Part shown: positions 18,949 through 28,096 of the stretch, in pieces | Position numbering within the stretch: position 1 is the stretch's first letter | Layout of the letters: each line of letters opens with the position of its first letter | From: Sporosarcina aquimarina | Lineage (GTDB): Bacteria > Bacillota > Bacilli > Bacillales_A > Planococcaceae | DNA: 64,000 nucleotides | NCBI RefSeq assembly: GCF_023715615.1 | Contig: NZ_JAMBOM010000001.1 | Coordinates: 930,001 to 994,000 of the forward strand | Direction of reading: 5' to 3' | Translations under genes and position numbers: made by a program | The notes under the pieces: generated by a model | Databases searched by the model: none | The model's input: the letters and a program-made list of their open reading frames with translations, nothing else | What the model was told of the DNA's origin: nothing

Positions 18949-20547
18949 ATGAAAGAGAGAGTGACAAAGATCAAAAACGACTTACAAGCGTTTTGGTCAA
19001 ACCGGACAAAAAAACAGAAAATCTTGTACATTAGCATTGCTGCTTCAATTCTCATTGTTGCAGCACTTCTTACTTTCTTCCTATCACGTACGACGTTTGT
19101 TCCGTTATACAAAGACCTATCTCGTTCGGATATTGGGAGAATAAAAGAAGAGTTAGATGCACAAGCTGTGCCGAACCAAATCGCACCAGGGGGTACCTCG
19201 ATACTAGTACCTGCAGAACGAGTAGATGATTTACTTGTTTCAATTGAATCTCAAGGACTTGCAAATTCAGGAAAAATCGACTACTCGTTTTTCTCTGAAA
19301 ACGCAGGCTTTGGGACCACTGATAACGAGTTTAATATGATTAAGCTCGCAACGATGCAAAATGAACTTGCTAAACTGATTACTGGAATTGAAGGTGTGCA
19401 AGATGCCAAAGTCATGATTACACTTCCTACTCAAGGGGTCTTCGTTAACGAAGATGTTCAAGCAGCCAGTGCTTCCGTTGTTTTACAAACAGAACCGGGT
19501 CAGCAGTTCAGTGAACAACAAATCAAAGGGCTGTACAACTTAATCTCTAAAAGTATTCCAAACTTAGCTCCGGAAGATATCGTAGTCATGAACCAGTACT
19601 TCGAATACTATGACTTGAACCAAGAGAATAATCAGTTTGGTACTAATGTTGCCGATCAGATGACGATTAAGAAATCGATTGAGCGTGATCTGCAACGTCA
19701 AGTTCAAATGATGCTAGGATCCATGATGGGTCAAGATAAAGTCGTTGTATCGGTAACTACAGATATCGATTTTCAACAAGAAAAACGCGAAGAGAATCTA
19801 GTTACACCTGTTGACGAAGAAAGTATGGAAGGAATCGCGCTAAGTGTACAACGTATAACAGAAACATTTACGGGCGATGGTGCTGTACCAGGCGGTATCC
19901 CTGAAGGAGAAGATCCGACTGATAACCGAACAACAATTGTTGAAGGATCCACGGGTAGCGGAGATTATGAACGAGTGGAAGAGACAATCAATAACGAAGT
20001 GAATCGTATTCGTAAAAACATAGTAGAAAGTCCTTATAAAATCCGAGACATTGGTTTACAAGTAATGGTTGAACCACCAACACCAAACGACCCTGGATCT
20101 TTAGAACCAGGTGTTGAAGATGACATCAAACAAATCCTTGAAACGATTGTAAGAACGTCCATTGACAAAGTTTCTGCAGGTGAGTTGACTGAAGAAGAAC
20201 TGGCAGAGAAAATTGCAGTATCGATTCAGCCGATTCGAGGTAAGCAAACTGATTTCGATGCAGAACGTACCGTTATTCCTTGGTGGGTTTATGTTGTAGG
20301 TGGAGTGCTTATTCTCGTAATAATTGCGTTAGTTATTCTTTATATTAGAAAACGCCGTAAAGATGAGGCGTTAGCATTAGAAGAGGCGCAAGCACTGGAA
20401 GAGCAATTAAAAGCGATTGAAGTTAGCGATATTAATGGCGAAGTTGAAACAGAAGGAACATTACGCAGAAAACAACTTGAAAAAATGGCGAAAGAAAAAC
20501 CGGAAGAATTCGCGAAATTGCTACGCACTTGGATAGCAGAGGACTAA
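18949..20547 (+). CDS. fliF: Flagellar MS-ring protein FliF
   Basis: A 532-aa membrane protein that forms the MS ring, the platform for basal body assembly. Membrane segment 1 is about residues 25-45 and segment 2 is near 445-467 (WWVYVVGGVLILVIIALVIL). Between them lies the periplasmic-type ring region (YKDLSRSDIGRIKEELDA; IDYSFFSENAGFGTTDNEF; SASVVLQTEPG). The cytoplasmic tail RRKQLEKMAKEKPEEFAKLLRTWIAED binds FliG. ATG 18949 is chosen because CGGAGGATCAGA precedes it; an in-frame ATG at 18922 lies before that site. Confidence 0.97.
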   Translation: MKERVTKIKNDLQAFWSNRTKKQKILYISIAASILIVAALLTFFLSRTTFVPLYKDLSRSDIGRIKEELDAQAVPNQIAPGGTSILVPAERVDDLLVSIESQGLANSGKIDYSFFSENAGFGTTDNEFNMIKLATMQNELAKLITGIEGVQDAKVMITLPTQGVFVNEDVQAASASVVLQTEPGQQFSEQQIKGLYNLISKSIPNLAPEDIVVMNQYFEYYDLNQENNQFGTNVADQMTIKKSIERDLQRQVQMMLGSMMGQDKVVVSVTTDIDFQQEKREENLVTPVDEESMEGIALSVQRITETFTGDGAVPGGIPEGEDPTDNRTTIVEGSTGSGDYERVEETINNEVNRIRKNIVESPYKIRDIGLQVMVEPPTPNDPGSLEPGVEDDIKQILETIVRTSIDKVSAGELTEEELAEKIAVSIQPIRGKQTDFDAERTVIPWWVYVVGGVLILVIIALVILYIRKRRKDEALALEEAQALEEQLKAIEVSDINGEVETEGTLRRKQLEKMAKEKPEEFAKLLRTWIAED

Positions 20548-20560
20548 GGAGAGGTCAGAC

Positions 20561-21574
20561 ATGGTAAAAAAAGATAAAGATATGTCCGGGAAACAGAAGG
20601 CGGCTCTCCTTCTGATTTCTCTCGGTCCTGAAGTATCCGCCGCGATTTACAAGCATTTAACGGAAGAAGAAATTGAGCGCTTAACACTCGAAATCTCCGG
20701 AGTCCGGAAAGTCGAGTCTTCAGTCAAAGAAGATATCATTGAAGAGTTTCATAATATTGCTCTTGCCCAAGATTATATTTCACAAGGCGGTATTGGTTAT
20801 GCGAAAACAGTTCTCGAGAAAGCGTTGGGCAAAGAACACGCACAAGCGGTTATAAACCGCTTGACATCCTCTCTACAAGTTCGTCCATTTGATTTTGCTA
20901 GAAGAACAGAGCCTAGCCAGATTTTGAATTTCATTCAAAATGAGCATCCACAAACGATTGCACTCATTTTGTCCTACTTAGAATCGGAGCAAGCTGGTAT
21001 GATTCTTTCGTCCTTACCTCAAGAAGTGCAAGCGGACATCGCTAAACGGATTGCGACGATGGAATCTACTTCTCCTGAAGTTATTAGTGAAATTGAAGCT
21101 GTCCTTGAACGTAAACTTTCTTCAACAGTTACTCAGGATTACTCAGATACAGGTGGCGTTGATGCAGTGGTTGAAGTTCTTAATGGGGTGGATAGAGCCA
21201 CTGAGAAAACCATTCTGGATGCACTCGAAATCCAGGATCCGGAACTTGCAGAAGAAATCAAAAAGCGGATGTTTGTCTTCGAAGATATTATTACGCTCGA
21301 TAATCGCTCAATTCAACGTGTCATCCGAGACTGTGAAAATGAAGATCTCATACTTTCTATGAAAGTATCTAGTGAAGAAGTTAAAGACATTCTCTTCAAG
21401 AATATGTCTCAGCGTATGGCTGAGTCGTTCAAGGAAGAGATGGATGTCATGGGACCAGTCAGACTTCGTGATGTTGAAGAAGCACAATCTCGTATTGTCG
21501 CAACTATACGTCGCCTAGAAGACGCGGGAGAAATTATTATTGCACGTGGTGGAGGAGATGATGTGATTGTCTAA
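20561..21574 (+). CDS. fliG: Flagellar motor switch protein FliG
   Basis: A 337-aa C-ring protein that takes torque from MotAB and sets rotation direction. N-terminal domain (KQKAALLLISLGPEVSAAIYKHL) binds FliF; the middle armadillo domain has the EHPQTIALILSYLE motif; the C-terminal torque domain has the charged helix DNRSIQRVIRDCENEDLILSMK and the end MGPVRLRDVEEAQSRIVATIRRLEDAGEI. The stop overlaps the TTG start of fliH. Confidence 0.97.
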   Translation: MVKKDKDMSGKQKAALLLISLGPEVSAAIYKHLTEEEIERLTLEISGVRKVESSVKEDIIEEFHNIALAQDYISQGGIGYAKTVLEKALGKEHAQAVINRLTSSLQVRPFDFARRTEPSQILNFIQNEHPQTIALILSYLESEQAGMILSSLPQEVQADIAKRIATMESTSPEVISEIEAVLERKLSSTVTQDYSDTGGVDAVVEVLNGVDRATEKTILDALEIQDPELAEEIKKRMFVFEDIITLDNRSIQRVIRDCENEDLILSMKVSSEEVKDILFKNMSQRMAESFKEEMDVMGPVRLRDVEEAQSRIVATIRRLEDAGEIIIARGGGDDVIV

Positions 21575-22340
21575 TATCTACAGACCTGGCTCGAACCAAA
21601 CGACAGGTGTGAAGAAGATTGGAATTCGCAGTCTCCAGACTGTTACGGACAACATAGAAACTACAACAGTCCCTCAAATGAATTTAGCGGAAATTATTAT
21701 GGAGCGAGACCGTTTAATAAATGAAGCGCAAACTCAAGCGAGCATTGAAAGAGCTGCAATTGAACAAATGCGTGCAACAGCTCATGAAGATATTGATGCT
21801 ATGCGAAATGCTTGGGAAGCTGAAAAAGCAGCTCTCCAGCAACAGGCATATGAAGAAGCGTTCCAAGTAGGTTTTGAAGAAGGTACGAAAAAAAGTATTT
21901 CAGATATGCAAGATACAATTAAGCGTGTCAATGAAACCATCGAGATTGCACAAAAGAATGGACAGTCTTACTTAGAGCATCAAGAACGCTTGATTTTAGA
22001 AATTGCAATGAAATCTGCCGAACGTATTCTCGGTCAGTCGTTAGAAGAAAAACCGGAGTTATTTGTATCCATTGTGAAGCGTGGTTTGAAAGAGGCTCGT
22101 GAAATGCGTGATGTGAAAGTGTATGTATCTCCTGAATACTATAAACTTGTTTCAGATAGTCGAGAAGAACTAGCTTCAATTTTTCCACCTGACGTACCTA
22201 TGCTGCTTTTTGTGAATGATGAGTTCAAAGCTACAGAGTGTTACATCGAAACCAATCATGGGAGAATCGTCGTCACTGTTGATGAACAGTTAAATGAGAT
22301 GAAAGAGCGCCTTGTGGAACTATTGGAAAGCGAGGGCTGA
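21567..22340 (+). CDS. fliH: Flagellar export ATPase regulator FliH
   Basis: A 257-aa protein that binds and restrains the export ATPase FliI and ties it to the C ring. A long coiled coil (about 45-125, A/E/Q-rich) is followed by the V-ATPase-E-like C-terminal domain (ERLILEIAMKSAERILGQSLEE; VSPEYYKLV; IETNHGRIVVTVDEQLNEMKERLVELLE). The start is TTG 21567, 8 bases after GGAGGAGA and overlapping the fliG stop; a stop codon lies directly upstream in frame, and the next ATG (21679) would remove the N-terminus. Confidence 0.9.
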   Translation: MSNIYRPGSNQTTGVKKIGIRSLQTVTDNIETTTVPQMNLAEIIMERDRLINEAQTQASIERAAIEQMRATAHEDIDAMRNAWEAEKAALQQQAYEEAFQVGFEEGTKKSISDMQDTIKRVNETIEIAQKNGQSYLEHQERLILEIAMKSAERILGQSLEEKPELFVSIVKRGLKEAREMRDVKVYVSPEYYKLVSDSREELASIFPPDVPMLLFVNDEFKATECYIETNHGRIVVTVDEQLNEMKERLVELLESEG

Positions 22341-22342
22341 TC

Positions 22343-23674
22343 ATGAAAAAAGCTGAGGAACTTTCGAACAAAGTATCTAGTGTCAAAACTTTTAAAAAGT
22401 ACGGCCGTGTGGCAAGAGTTGTCGGATTAATGATTGAGTCTAAAGGTCCGGAAAGTTCAATCGGTGACTTATGCATCATCCACTTAAATCCTACAAGTAC
22501 ATCAGAATCGAAAATTTTAGCGGAAGTTGTTGGTTTCCGTGAAGAAATAGTCATGCTGATGCCTTTTACAAATGTAACAGAGATTTCGAGTGGCTGCTTA
22601 GTGGAAGGAACAGGTAAGCCACTTGAAGTGAAGGTCGGCATGAATTTGATCGGTAAAGTCCTAGATTCGATGGGGAACCCGATTGATCAAACTGCACTGC
22701 CAAAAGGACTTGCAACCGTTCGTACTGAGCAAAACCCTCCCAACGTGTTAACTCGCCCGACCATTAATGATAAATTAGCGGTCGGCGTTAAAGCGATTGA
22801 TGGAATGTTGACAGTAGGTAGTGGGCAGCGAGTAGGCATCTTTGCTGGCTCAGGGGTTGGTAAAAGTACACTTCTCGGTATGATTGCACGAAATACTACA
22901 GCCGATTTAAACGTCATTGCACTTATCGGTGAGCGTGGTAGAGAGGTTCGTGAATTTATCGATAGAGATTTAGGTCCTGAAGGGTTGAGTCGGACGATAG
23001 TGGTTGCTGCGACTTCTGACCAACCTGCACTCATGAGGATAAAGGGTGCATTTACTGCGACAGCTATCGCTGAATATTTTAGAAATAAAGGCATGAACGT
23101 CATGCTAATGATGGACTCCGTAACACGGGTTGCCATGGCGCAACGAGAGATTGGACTTGCTGTTGGAGAACCGCCTGCTACACGAGGATACACACCTTCC
23201 GTTTTTGCAATTTTACCTAAGCTGCTTGAACGAAGTGGCACAAACGAATTCGGTGCAATAACTGCATTCTATACAGTATTGGTGGATGGGGATGATATGA
23301 ACGAGCCAATCGCAGATGCCGTCCGAGGAATCTTGGATGGACACATCGTATTAGATAGAACGCTTGCGAACAAAGGCCAATATCCTGCTATAAACGTATT
23401 GAAGAGTGTCAGTCGACTCATGAATCACATTGCTGATCCAGAGCATGTAAAAGCTGCGGAGAAACTACGTGAATTGTACTATACGTATGATAAGTCAGAA
23501 GATCTTATCAATATTGGTGCATACAAAAGAGGGACTTCTAAAGAGATCGATCAAGCGATAGAATACGAACCGCTCATTACAAAATTTCTGAAACAAGGGT
23601 ACAAAGACAACATTTCGATGGAAGAAAGTATTGAAGAGCTGATTGCGCTCGCTACTGGGGGCGGTCATACGTGA
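22343..23674 (+). CDS. fliI: Flagellum-specific ATPase FliI
   Basis: A 443-aa ATPase of the F1-beta family that powers unloading of export substrates at the type III gate. Walker A is GSGVGKST (169-176); ALIGERGREVREFI and VMLMMDSVTRVAMAQREIGLAVGEPPATRGYTPSVF are ATPase signatures, and GSGQRVGIF precedes the P-loop. Length is close to B. subtilis FliI (438 aa). It overlaps fliJ by GTGA. Confidence 0.97.
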   Translation: MKKAEELSNKVSSVKTFKKYGRVARVVGLMIESKGPESSIGDLCIIHLNPTSTSESKILAEVVGFREEIVMLMPFTNVTEISSGCLVEGTGKPLEVKVGMNLIGKVLDSMGNPIDQTALPKGLATVRTEQNPPNVLTRPTINDKLAVGVKAIDGMLTVGSGQRVGIFAGSGVGKSTLLGMIARNTTADLNVIALIGERGREVREFIDRDLGPEGLSRTIVVAATSDQPALMRIKGAFTATAIAEYFRNKGMNVMLMMDSVTRVAMAQREIGLAVGEPPATRGYTPSVFAILPKLLERSGTNEFGAITAFYTVLVDGDDMNEPIADAVRGILDGHIVLDRTLANKGQYPAINVLKSVSRLMNHIADPEHVKAAEKLRELYYTYDKSEDLINIGAYKRGTSKEIDQAIEYEPLITKFLKQGYKDNISMEESIEELIALATGGGHT

Positions 23675-24123
23675 AATCCTATCACTATCGATTCGAGAAA
23701 GTCTTAACGTATCGGGAACAGGAAAAAAATGAGACGGAGTCTGCATATAAGGAATCCATTGAATCATTTGAAACGATTGCTACTGAACTTTACGATCTTT
23801 TGAAAAAGAAAGAGAATGTTTTAGTGGAGCAACAAGAAAAGATGACAAAAGGGTTTGCAGTGAATGAAATTCATCACTATGCCAGATTCATCGATAGTCT
23901 AGAAATGAAAATTAACTCTGTGCAAAAAAAAGTCATTCAAGCACGAAATAAGATGAACTGGTACGAAGAACGTTTACTCGAAAAAACGATTGAAGTGAAG
24001 AAATACGAAAAGATGCGGGAAAAAGATCGAGAAGCTTTTCAAGATGAGATGGAACATAAAGAAGCAGAACGATTGGATGAGCTATCGACACTGAAATTCC
24101 GCAAAAATGAAAATGGGTGGTAA
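23671..24123 (+). CDS. fliJ: Flagellar export protein FliJ
   Basis: A 150-aa, almost entirely coiled-coil protein, the central stalk of the FliH-FliI ATPase and an escort for export chaperones. MKSYHYRFEKVLTYREQEKNETESAYKES is the usual FliJ opening. GTG 23671 overlaps the fliI stop (GTGA) and follows CTGGGGGCGG. It is identified by operon position, length and helical pattern more than by catalytic residues. Confidence 0.92.
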   Translation: MKSYHYRFEKVLTYREQEKNETESAYKESIESFETIATELYDLLKKKENVLVEQQEKMTKGFAVNEIHHYARFIDSLEMKINSVQKKVIQARNKMNWYEERLLEKTIEVKKYEKMREKDREAFQDEMEHKEAERLDELSTLKFRKNENGW

Positions 24124-24127
24124 GCCG

Positions 24128-24733
24128 GTGAAACGAAAAAAGAATAAGACCCCAGACTCGTTTAAAGAAGAGCATAAGGCAGGTAGTTTCTTGCAAATGT
24201 TGCTTGCGTGGTTTGTGATTCCGCTTATTTTTGCAATTGCTGTTCTGCTCATTATTGCAAAAGTTGCAGATGTAAATGTAGTTGAAAAAGCAAAGGAATG
24301 GACAGCTTCTGTGCCTATGCTTGAACAGAAAAAACAAGACTCTTCAACAAAAAAAGACAAAAAAATATTAGAAGAGCGTGTCGTTGCTATGAAAGAAGAA
24401 TTAAAACAAAAAGAACAACAACTTTTGGTTATTCAAGAAGACTTGAAAAAGTCCAACGCAAAAAACGAAGAACTTGTCTTAGCACAAGAAAAGTTACAAG
24501 CGGAAATTTTAGTTTTACAAAGAACGAATGATGACTCAAAAAAAGAAGTTGGCCAACTTGTCTCAACTTTTGAGCAAATGTCTGCGAAATCAGCTGCTCC
24601 GGTTATTACAGAGATGGAGGATGCACAGGCGCTCCAACTATTGTCCCAAATGAAAGCAAATACGCTGGCTGCTATTCTCGAAAAAATGTCTCCAGAAGAT
24701 GCCGCTAAATATACTGCCCTTTTAGCAAAATGA
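24128..24733 (+). CDS. ylxF: Flagellar operon protein YlxF (MotE/MgtE N-domain-like)
   Basis: A 201-aa membrane-anchored protein: basic N-terminus, one membrane segment (FLQMLLAWFVIPLIFAIAVLLII), a coiled coil (about 80-150), and a short C-terminal helical domain (ALQLLSQMKANTLAAILEKMSPEDAAKYTALLA) that resembles the MgtE N-domain. This is the YlxF/MotE family. Its role in Bacillus is not settled; elsewhere MotE helps the stator protein MotC. I prefer GTG 24128, preceded by GGGTGG, over ATG 24107, which has no ribosome binding site and overlaps fliJ by 17 bases. Confidence 0.85.
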   Translation: MKRKKNKTPDSFKEEHKAGSFLQMLLAWFVIPLIFAIAVLLIIAKVADVNVVEKAKEWTASVPMLEQKKQDSSTKKDKKILEERVVAMKEELKQKEQQLLVIQEDLKKSNAKNEELVLAQEKLQAEILVLQRTNDDSKKEVGQLVSTFEQMSAKSAAPVITEMEDAQALQLLSQMKANTLAAILEKMSPEDAAKYTALLAK

Positions 24734-24742
24734 TGATATAAT
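24734..24742 (+). promoter_or_regulatory. Candidate extended -10 promoter before fliK
   Basis: TGA-TATAAT, a perfect extended -10 (TGnTATAAT), directly after the ylxF stop and 37 bases before fliK. The -35 (TGCCCT, 16-base spacer) is poor. Confidence 0.4.
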
Positions 24743-24778
24743 CATAAAGTAATAGATTTTAACTAAGGAGGTGAAAAA

Positions 24779-26059
24779 ATGAACATAGCTTCAGTCCCTT
24801 TATCAAAGATATCATCATCTGCTGGTGGTGGGAATGTGATTCGATCCTCTGGGAATTCTAGTGGAATATTCGGTTCAGTTCTCGCAGGAATGGCGAAAAA
24901 TGTTGAAACATCGAAAACTTCTCCTTCAAGTGATCAGATAGGCTCTTTAACTGAAACAATAACCAATATCTTTTCTGCAACAAATGTCGAAGACCTTGCT
25001 GCAGCGCTTGAAGAACTTACTGACATTCCACAAGAAGATATCTTAAATGGTCTTGGTAAATTGGGACAAGCCAGTCCGCTTGAAGAATGGGCTAAGGCTT
25101 TAGAAATTGACCCTACAGAGCTAATGGAAACAATCAGTTCAATGTTAGAAGAAGCAGGCGTTTCGAAAGAAGAATTAGCGGAGGTTATGTATTCTAACGA
25201 TCTCTGGACTCTTTTAAATGTCGCAAACGCACATGCATCAAAACTATCTAGTTCACTAGATAGTATGCTGAATAGCAAGGATCAATCTGTTCAACAACAA
25301 GCGACAATCGTTTTAGCTTTACTAAAAACTGTTGAAACTGTACTTCCGACAAAAGACTTGCTCGGATGGCAACAAGCTAGTTTAGTGCAGTTGAGTGGAC
25401 AGTTGAAAGGTATTCATGACAGTGAAGCTAATCCAAATGCGATTGTTAAGAGAAATGAGACTCAAGTTCAAACAGCTTTTGTGAATACGATGGTAAATGT
25501 GACAAAGAGTAGTCAAGAACAGACATCTAATGAAGGAAAAAGCGAGCAAAATCATTCACAACTTCTTCAAAATACAGGCGTTCAGCCGATAGTATCTAGG
25601 AATGTTTTTTCATTAGATACTCCAGAAACGCGACCAGCTAGTCAATCTGAAGCATTGCTTGCAAAATTACAAGGACTTTTTAAACAAACGAACTTTGGTC
25701 AACAAGGGGGCACAAATCGTTTGTTAGTCAAGCTGAATCCAGAACAACTCGGTCAAATTCGTATAGAGCTCATTCAAATGAATGGTGTTATGACTGCGAG
25801 AATCCTTGCTTCGACAGCGCTTGGAAAAGAGATGCTCGATAGCCAACTACATCAGTTGAGACAGTCATTCAACCAGCAAAACATTCAAGTAGATCGGATT
25901 GATGTAACGCAAGCTGTACAAGATCCCGCGCGTAATGATCGCAGCCAGAACTTTAACCATCAACAGTTTAAAGGAAATGATGAACAGCAAGAGTCTCAAG
26001 AGCATGATCATGATGAACAGCAATCATTCCAAGAATTTTTGCTCGATGTGGAGGTGTAA
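24779..26059 (+). CDS. fliK: Flagellar hook-length control protein FliK
   Basis: A 426-aa secreted ruler that measures the hook and then switches FlhB to filament export. The N-terminal two thirds are low-complexity and S/T/Q-rich. The C-terminal Flg_hook domain is clear: RLLVKLNPEQLGQIRIELIQMNGVMTARILA, then LHQLRQSFNQQNIQVDRIDV, followed by an acidic, His- and Gln-rich tail. It follows a near-perfect AAGGAGGTG. A second protein with a FliK-like C-terminus lies at 4413-6404. Confidence 0.93.
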   Translation: MNIASVPLSKISSSAGGGNVIRSSGNSSGIFGSVLAGMAKNVETSKTSPSSDQIGSLTETITNIFSATNVEDLAAALEELTDIPQEDILNGLGKLGQASPLEEWAKALEIDPTELMETISSMLEEAGVSKEELAEVMYSNDLWTLLNVANAHASKLSSSLDSMLNSKDQSVQQQATIVLALLKTVETVLPTKDLLGWQQASLVQLSGQLKGIHDSEANPNAIVKRNETQVQTAFVNTMVNVTKSSQEQTSNEGKSEQNHSQLLQNTGVQPIVSRNVFSLDTPETRPASQSEALLAKLQGLFKQTNFGQQGGTNRLLVKLNPEQLGQIRIELIQMNGVMTARILASTALGKEMLDSQLHQLRQSFNQQNIQVDRIDVTQAVQDPARNDRSQNFNHQQFKGNDEQQESQEHDHDEQQSFQEFLLDVEV

Positions 26060-26062
26060 CAA

Positions 26063-26710
26063 ATGGTAGATGGACAACAACCAATAACGGATTCCATGTA
26101 TCTTGTGAATAAGAAGAGGGATGAACGGAAGACTGGGCAAGGAACTTTAGGAAAAGACGATTTTATGAAGCTACTGATTGCGCAGTTGCAAAACCAAGAT
26201 CCTACGAACCCGATGAAAGATAATGAGTTCATTGCACAAATGGCGCAATTTTCGGCACTAGAACAAACAATGAATCTCACGAAAGCTTTTGAGAAGTTTG
26301 CAGAATCGCAAAACCAAAGCCAATTGATCCAGTACAATTCATTTGTTGGAAAAGAGATTAAGTGGCATAAAGTCGCTGAAGAACCTGATGAAGATGGTAA
26401 GCCTATCATTACAGAAGGCACAGGAACAATAACAGCTATTAAATATATTAATGGGTCTGTAGTATTTACAATGGATGACGGACAAGAATTGTCTCCTGGG
26501 AACATTTCAGAAGTATTATCGGGTGGAATGAATTCCAATAGTCTAGTTGAAGCCAGTATGCTGATCGGAAAAACAGTCGGTTATCTAGACGGTGAAACTG
26601 AAAAGACAGGAACTGTTACATCAGTTTCTAATAAAGATGGAAAACTATTTTATATTCTCGATAATGGAGAAAAGATCGAAGGGAACAAATTCACTTCAAT
26701 TAGCAAATAA
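26063..26710 (+). CDS. flgD: Flagellar hook capping protein FlgD
   Basis: A 215-aa scaffold that caps the growing hook. The N-terminal GTLGKDDFMKLLIAQLQNQDPTNPMKDNEFIAQMAQFSALEQTMNL is the FlgD signature (residues 28-75). The rest forms beta-rich segments; the last 60 residues repeat an SH3/KOW-like pattern (IGKTVGYLDGETEKTGTV). It is longer than B. subtilis FlgD (about 140 aa). GATGTGGAGGTG precedes the start. Confidence 0.96.
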   Translation: MVDGQQPITDSMYLVNKKRDERKTGQGTLGKDDFMKLLIAQLQNQDPTNPMKDNEFIAQMAQFSALEQTMNLTKAFEKFAESQNQSQLIQYNSFVGKEIKWHKVAEEPDEDGKPIITEGTGTITAIKYINGSVVFTMDDGQELSPGNISEVLSGGMNSNSLVEASMLIGKTVGYLDGETEKTGTVTSVSNKDGKLFYILDNGEKIEGNKFTSISK

Positions 26711-26732
26711 CAAGTTAGAACGGAGCGTTTGT

Positions 26733-27107
26733 ATGGAACAGTTTAACATTCAGCGTCTCCAATCGCAGCCGCATCTACGACCCGGACAATTGAAACAGTC
26801 CGTACCCAAACAGTCATTCGTCGAACAACTGAATAATGCGCTGGCTCCACAACCGCTGAAAGTCAGTAAACATGCGACAGAACGTCTAACGGAACGGAAT
26901 ATCACGATTTCTGAAGCCGAATGGGCTCATGTCACGGACAAAGTAAACGAGGCAAAAGCGAAAGGAATTCGCGACTCACTCGTATTGATGGACCAAGCTG
27001 CACTGATCGTCAGTGCAAAAAACTCCACAGTTATTACAGCGATGGATCGTAAGGAAGCAAAAGATCAGCTTTTTACGAACATTGATGGAACTATAGTCTT
27101 AAGTTAA
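26733..27107 (+). CDS. Conserved flagellar operon protein of unknown function
   Basis: A 124-aa protein between flgD and flgE. The N-terminal 40 residues are Q/P-rich; the rest (LKVSKHATERLTERNITISEAEWAHVTDKVNEAKAKGIRDSLVLMDQAALIVSAKNSTVITAMD, ending TNIDGTIVL) matches my memory of the TIGR02530 'flagellar operon protein' family in many flagellated Firmicutes. B. subtilis seems to lack it. It has no signal peptide, membrane segment or known catalytic motif. ATG 26733 follows ACGGAGCG; a longer frame upstream overlaps flgD and has no ribosome binding site. A role in hook assembly is inferred from position only. Confidence 0.85.
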   Translation: MEQFNIQRLQSQPHLRPGQLKQSVPKQSFVEQLNNALAPQPLKVSKHATERLTERNITISEAEWAHVTDKVNEAKAKGIRDSLVLMDQAALIVSAKNSTVITAMDRKEAKDQLFTNIDGTIVLS

Positions 27108-27207
27108 CAAACGAACAACTGGCAGGACCTTGTAAATTGAGGATGCCACCGCACTGCCGACCGACAGAGGCAGATGCACTCTACAATCCGAGAGGGGAAA
27201 ACACATT
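27108..27207 (+). promoter_or_regulatory. Structured leader before flgE
   Basis: A 100-base gap where neighbours otherwise nearly touch. It is GC-richer than the genes around it and contains a hairpin, GCACTGCC (27151-27158) with GGCAGaTGC (27169-27177, one bulged A), around a ten-base loop. No T-tract follows, so it is not a simple terminator. Possible translational control or mRNA processing site. Confidence 0.4.
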
Positions 27208-28041
27208 ATGTTACGCTCAATGTACTCAGGAATTTCAGGACTAAAAAACTTTCAAACGAAACTAGACGTGATTGGTAACAACATTGCAAACGTAAATACG
27301 TACGGCTTTAAAAAAGGTCGCACGATTTTTAAAGATTTATATTCTCAGACAGTAGCAGGTGCAAGTGCACCAGTTGGAAATACGCGTGGTGGGGTAAACC
27401 CTAAGCAAGTAGGTCTTGGTTCACAACTTGCGGCGATTGATACACTTCATACAGCAGGTTCTACACAATTTACAGGGAATACGTTAGATCTAGCTATTGA
27501 AGGAGATGGCTTCTTTATCGTACAAAACGGTGCAAATACGACTGATGTACAATACACTAGAGCAGGGAATTTCTATATGGATAAATCTGGTGCTTTGGTT
27601 GATGGAGATGGTAGATTTGTAATGGGATTCCAAGGTATCACTAACGATACAGCAGTTGGAACAGCAACAGGAAAGTTAACTATTCCGAGTGATGCGACAA
27701 ACATGTCAATTGGACAGGATGGCACAGTGAACTATGTTCAAGGAGGAGTACTTAAGACTGCCGGGCAAATTAAAATTGCAACATTTAATAACCCGGGGGG
27801 GCTGGAGAAGGTAGGGGGTAATATGTACAAAGAATCTGCAAACTCAGGAACTGCTTTAGATGGAGCTCCATTAACTGCTGGACGTGGCACAGTCAAATCC
27901 GGCTCCCTAGAAATGTCCAATGTTGACCTTTCTGAAGAATTCACAGACATGATCGTTGCACAACGTGGATTCCAAGCGAACACACGAATCATCACAACAT
28001 CCGATGAAATTCTTCAAGAACTCGTTAACTTGAAGCGATAA
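27208..28041 (+). CDS. flgE: Flagellar hook protein FlgE
   Basis: A 277-aa hook protein of the short Bacillus type (called FlgG in older B. subtilis papers). MLRSMYSGISGLKNFQTKLDVIGNNIANVNTYGFKKGR is the N-terminal rod/hook signature, EGDGFFIVQNG and YTRAGNFYMDKSGALVDGDG are the core, and GSLEMSNVDLSEEFTDMIVAQRGFQANTRIITTSDEILQELVNLKR is the C-terminus. The FlgE assignment rests on its place after flgD and on B. subtilis gene order; rod protein FlgG has the same fold. AGAGGGGAAAACACATT precedes the start. Confidence 0.93.
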   Translation: MLRSMYSGISGLKNFQTKLDVIGNNIANVNTYGFKKGRTIFKDLYSQTVAGASAPVGNTRGGVNPKQVGLGSQLAAIDTLHTAGSTQFTGNTLDLAIEGDGFFIVQNGANTTDVQYTRAGNFYMDKSGALVDGDGRFVMGFQGITNDTAVGTATGKLTIPSDATNMSIGQDGTVNYVQGGVLKTAGQIKIATFNNPGGLEKVGGNMYKESANSGTALDGAPLTAGRGTVKSGSLEMSNVDLSEEFTDMIVAQRGFQANTRIITTSDEILQELVNLKR

Positions 28042-28096
28042 TTAGCTTATTTCTATTGTTCTGGATTCACATTGAAATCGACATATGCTAGTTGTT

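Noticed and set aside
22687..23241. 184-codon minus-strand open frame opposite fliI
   Set aside because: Covers the conserved ATPase core of fliI on the opposite strand; no independent evidence of coding.
24107..24127. ATG 24107 as the start of ylxF
   Set aside because: No ribosome binding site and overlap with fliJ; GTG 24128 has GGGTGG at a suitable distance.
26008..26538. 176-codon minus-strand open frame opposite flgD
   Set aside because: Contained almost wholly in flgD and the fliK end, with no recognisable product.
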